Made by a program: the position numbers and the translations under genes
The notes under the pieces: model-generated
The model's database searches: none
What the model was told of the DNA's origin: nothing
What the model saw: the letters and a program-made list of their open reading frames with translations, nothing else
Source: Candidatus Omnitrophota bacterium
Lineage (GTDB): Bacteria > Ratteibacteria > UBA8468 > B48-G9 > JAFGKM01
Direction of reading: 5' to 3'
Length of the DNA: 9,100 bases
Assembly: GCA_023819365.1 (NCBI GenBank)
Contig: JAMWBP010000015.1
Coordinates: 1-9,100 of the forward strand
Shown: positions 6,563 through 9,100 of the stretch, one piece after another
Numbering within the stretch: the stretch's first letter is position 1
Layout: every line of letters starts with the position of its first letter

Positions 6563-6591
6563 TAGCAAAATCTATTGAAAAAAAGTATAAT
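6563..6591 (+). promoter_or_regulatory. Candidate near-leaderless promoter for uvrA
   Basis: A perfect TATAAT (6586-6591) lies 11 bases before the uvrA ATG at 6603, with only a weak TAGCAA -35 match (6563-6568) at 17-base spacing. The predicted start near 6598 would give a leader of about five bases. No Shine-Dalgarno is visible before this ATG, which agrees with leaderless or near-leaderless translation. Confidence 0.5.
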
Positions 6592-6602
6592 AAAAGATTA
6601 CG

Positions 6603-9100
6603 ATGGAACCAAAATTTATAAGTGTAAGAGGGGCGAGAGAACACAACTTAAAAGATATAGATATTGATATACCAAGAAATCAGTTTGTGGTCATTACAGG
6701 TATTTCCGGTTCAGGTAAATCATCCCTTGCCTTTGATACACTTTATGCAGAAGGACAGAGAAGATATATAGAAAGTTTATCTGCATATGCCAGGCAGTTT
6801 CTTGAGCAGATGAAAAAACCGGATGTTGACCATATTACAGGACTTCCACCTGCCATTGCTATTGAACAGAGAAAATCTGCATCCAATCCCAGGTCAACAG
6901 TAGCAACCACTACAGAGATATATGACTATCTCCGTCTTCTATTTGCAAGAATAGGTATTCCTCACTGCCCTAAATGTGGAAGGGTCATATCAAGGCAGTC
7001 ATCTACAGAGATTATAGATAAAATTTTCCCTCTCCCCGCAACTACCCTCACCCCAACCCTCTCTCCGGAGGGGAGAGATACCCCTCACCCACACCCTCTC
7101 CCCAAAGTTGTGAGAGGAGAAAGGAGAGGGAACCTACAGGGCGAGAGGAAAAAGACGGGAAAGAAAGAGATTAAAATACTTGCACCTGTGGTGAGAGGGA
7201 GAAAAGGGGAGTATAAAAATATCCTTGAACAGATAAGAAAAAGTGGGTTTTTGAAGGTAAGAGTGGACGGCAAATACTATGATGTTGATGAAGAGATAAA
7301 ACTTGCAAGATATAAAATGCACAATATAGATGTCCTTATTGATACATTTATTCCAGCAGAAGAGGGAAGGGAAAGGATAGCCGAAAGTGTGGAGATGGCG
7401 TTAAAGATAGGAAAGGGTCTACTTATTGTAGAAGAAAACGGGAAAGATACCCTGTACAGTGAACACTTCGCCTGCCCTGATTGTGATATTGGTTTTGAAG
7501 AACTTTCTCCTCGTATGTTTTCTTTTAACAGCCCATATGGTGCCTGTCCTGAATGTAAAGGGTTAGGATTTCTTATGAGGGTAGACCCTGAACTTGTTAT
7601 ACCTGATAAAAGTAAGTCATTCCGGGAAGGTGCAATAAAACCCTGGCAGGAAGCAGGTGGCAGAGGGTTCTTTTTTTACTACCGTGGGATGTTAAGAGAA
7701 ATACTGAGGGATATAGGAAAAGACCTTGATGACAGACCCTGTGACCTTACAAAGGAAGAACTTAATATAATACTCTATGGTTCGGATGAATATGGTTTTG
7801 AAGGGGTTATACCAAATCTTGAGCGACTTTTCCATCAGACAGAGAGCCAGCACAGGAAGGAAGAGATACTGAAATATATCAGAGAAATAAAGTGTCCTGT
7901 TTGCAATGGCGCCCGTCTTAAAAAGGAGTCCCTTGCAGTAAAGGTCTGTGGTAAGTCAATTATGGATATTACATCAATGAGCATTAAAGAAGCAAAGAGG
8001 TTTTTTGAAACAATGGATTTAAGTGAGAGAGAACAAACTATAGCAAAACAGATATTAAAAGAGATTATAAGTCGGCTTGTATTTATGGAAGAGGTTGGGC
8101 TTGACTACCTTACACTTGACAGAATGACACATACACTTTCAGGTGGTGAGGCAGAAAGGACAAAACTTGCAACACAGATTGGTTCCGGACTTGTAGGGGT
8201 ACTGTATATACTTGATGAGCCAACAATAGGACTCCATCAGAGAGACAATCTCAAACTTATCAATACACTTAAACAACTGAGGGATACAGGAAATACCGTT
8301 GTTGTTGTGGAGCATGATGAGGAAACGATAAGAAGTGCGGACTATGTAATTGACCTTGGACCTGGTGCAGGGAAACATGGAGGTAAAGTAGTTGGATGTG
8401 GGACTCCTTTGTCCATTATAGAAAATCCAGATTCACTAACAGGTCTATATCTTGCAGGTAAAAGAAAAATTCCTGTGCCTGAAAAGAGGAGAAAAGGCAA
8501 CGGTAGATATCTTCAGGTTATAGGAGCAAGGCACAACAATCTTAAGAATATCAATATAAAAATTCCACTTGGTATGTTTATATGTATCACAGGTGTCTCA
8601 GGTTCAGGAAAAAGCAGTTTGGTAGAAGATGTTCTATATAAAGGGATAAAAAAGATTCTTTATAGTTCAAAGGAAGAACCGGGGGAGCATGATGCCATCT
8701 TAGGGATTGAAGAGATAAACAAGGTAATTGTTATTGACCAGTCACCCATAGGAAGAACTCCAAGGTCAAATCCTGCTACCTATACAAACGCATTTACATA
8801 TATAAGACAGATCTTTGCAAATACCCAGGAGGCAAGGATAAGGGGATATAAACAGGGAAGGTTCAGTTTCAATGTAAAAGGTGGTAGGTGTGAGGCGTGT
8901 ATGGGTGAAGGGATTAAAAAGATAGAGATGCACTTCCTCCCTGATGTATTTATTCCCTGTGATGTCTGTAAGGGTAAGAGATATAACAGAGAGACATTAG
9001 AGGTTCTCTATAAAGGTAAAAACATAGCAGATGTACTTGAGATGAAGATAGAGGATGCACTGGGGTTTTTTGAGAAAATATATCCATTAAAGGAGAAACT
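6603..9100 (+). CDS. uvrA: Excinuclease ABC subunit A, C-terminal end beyond window
   Basis: UvrA is the DNA-damage sensor of nucleotide excision repair; its dimer binds distorted DNA and loads UvrB using two ABC ATPase modules. The 832 visible codons show Walker A GISGSGKS (33-40), zinc cysteines C291, C294, C315, C318, the first signature [12 protein letters not shown] (512-523) with Walker B LYILDEP (534-540), the second Walker A GVSGSGKS (664-671), and the second zinc module C763, C766, C786, C789. Only the last roughly 110-120 residues, including the second signature and Walker B, are missing at the edge. The frame has no stops. Compared with E. coli UvrA, the stretch from DKI (139-141) to [12 protein letters not shown] is about 40 residues too long: residues about 143-186 are encoded by a REP-like repeat. 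The signature has Glu where EAQR is usual. The start is firm because [17 protein letters not shown] matches the family N terminus. Confidence 0.97.
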   Translation, partial: MEPKFISVRGAREHNLKDIDIDIPRNQFVVITGISGSGKSSLAFDTLYAEGQRRYIESLSAYARQFLEQMKKPDVDHITGLPPAIAIEQRKSASNPRSTVATTTEIYDYLRLLFARIGIPHCPKCGRVISRQSSTEIIDKIFPLPATTLTPTLSPEGRDTPHPHPLPKVVRGERRGNLQGERKKTGKKEIKILAPVVRGRKGEYKNILEQIRKSGFLKVRVDGKYYDVDEEIKLARYKMHNIDVLIDTFIPAEEGRERIAESVEMALKIGKGLLIVEENGKDTLYSEHFACPDCDIGFEELSPRMFSFNSPYGACPECKGLGFLMRVDPELVIPDKSKSFREGAIKPWQEAGGRGFFFYYRGMLREILRDIGKDLDDRPCDLTKEELNIILYGSDEYGFEGVIPNLERLFHQTESQHRKEEILKYIREIKCPVCNGARLKKESLAVKVCGKSIMDITSMSIKEAKRFFETMDLSEREQTIAKQILKEIISRLVFMEEVGLDYLTLDRMTHTLSGGEAERTKLATQIGSGLVGVLYILDEPTIGLHQRDNLKLINTLKQLRDTGNTVVVVEHDEETIRSADYVIDLGPGAGKHGGKVVGCGTPLSIIENPDSLTGLYLAGKRKIPVPEKRRKGNGRYLQVIGARHNNLKNINIKIPLGMFICITGVSGSGKSSLVEDVLYKGIKKILYSSKEEPGEHDAILGIEEINKVIVIDQSPIGRTPRSNPATYTNAFTYIRQIFANTQEARIRGYKQGRFSFNVKGGRCEACMGEGIKKIEMHFLPDVFIPCDVCKGKRYNRETLEVLYKGKNIADVLEMKIEDALGFFEKIYPLKEK
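7026..7150 (+). repeat. REP-like element inserted in frame within uvrA
   Basis: This GC- and pyrimidine-rich block stands out from the surrounding AT-rich gene. It contains two stem-loops: CTCTCTCC (7059-7066) with GGGGAGAG (7070-7077) around GGA, allowing one T-G pair, and CCTCTC (7095-7100) with GAGAGG (7112-7117). A perfect 10-bp inverted repeat, TTCCCTCTCC (7026-7035) and GGAGAGGGAA (7123-7132), bounds most of it. Bases 7082-7103 are an exact 22-base match, inverted, to the element at 5533-5554. It adds about 40 codons (net about 120 bases, divisible by three) without a stop. The encoded peptide has the Pro-rich look ([18 protein letters not shown]) typical of translated REP-like palindromes. 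The exact ends are uncertain by about ten bases. Confidence 0.82.

Larger units (their letters stand above)
6335..6602. other. Divergent intergenic region between the TSUP gene and uvrA
   Basis: These 268 bases carry no convincing gene. The plus strand is open at 6363-6578, but the predicted peptide is low in complexity, has no family look and no ribosome site. Candidate promoters for both flanking genes lie in the uvrA-proximal half. A small CCCTT/AAGGG inverted repeat (6522-6526 with 6533-6537) lies between them. I saw no LexA-type box of the CGAACN4GTTCG or CTGTN8ACAG kind. Confidence 0.6.

Noticed and set aside
6363..6578. Small plus-strand gene in the divergent region before uvrA
   Set aside because: The peptide is low-complexity with no recognisable domain, no ribosome site, and it overlaps both candidate promoters.
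7026..7150. CRISPR or tandem repeat array in uvrA
   Set aside because: There are only a few unequal, palindromic units with no regular spacing or spacers.
7085..7322. Minus-strand open frames inside uvrA
   Set aside because: They lie antisense to strongly conserved uvrA codons; their Arg/Gly-rich ends (GRGCG) simply come from the antisense of the repeat element, and a similar ending occurs in an open frame over the intergenic copy.

Overview
The window looks like a piece of chromosome from an anaerobic, fairly low-GC bacterium. Pyruvate:ferredoxin oxidoreductase points to anaerobic or fermentative metabolism. Arginine is coded mostly by AGA/AGG and isoleucine often by ATA, a pattern common in thermophiles and in AT-rich uncultivated lineages. 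Shine-Dalgarno sites are clear for most internal operon genes, but two genes appear to be transcribed with little or no leader. I cannot name the phylum from this sequence alone.

The left 6.3 kb is read leftward on the minus strand. In transcription order it holds a TSUP-family (TauE/SafE) anion exporter (6334-5594); a repeat element of about 100 bp; a divergent RNase H-fold protein resembling RNase HII (5472-4561); a short prolyl-tRNA synthetase without the INS editing domain (4540-3386); a DUF4143-type AAA ATPase with its own unusual promoter (3333-2179); a six-helix membrane protein (2169-1471); and a POR cluster. The POR genes are porC (1471-890), porD (887-588), a 97-residue membrane-anchored coiled-coil protein (591-298), and the start of porA, which runs off the left edge. 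The membrane protein, porC, porD, the 97-residue gene and porA are chained by stop/start overlaps or a 2-base gap, so they are probably translated as one unit.

The right 2.5 kb is read rightward and holds uvrA from 6603 to beyond the right edge (832 codons visible). Its frame is open throughout, but it carries about 40 extra residues near residues 143-186. These are encoded by a GC-rich, hairpin-forming, REP-like element that shares a 22-bp exact match and a two-hairpin layout with the element between the TSUP gene and the RNase H-like gene.

The observations most worth following are the in-frame repeat inside uvrA, the small membrane coiled-coil protein inside the POR operon, the iterated-motif leaderless promoter of the ATPase, and the RNase HII-like protein with altered catalytic positions.
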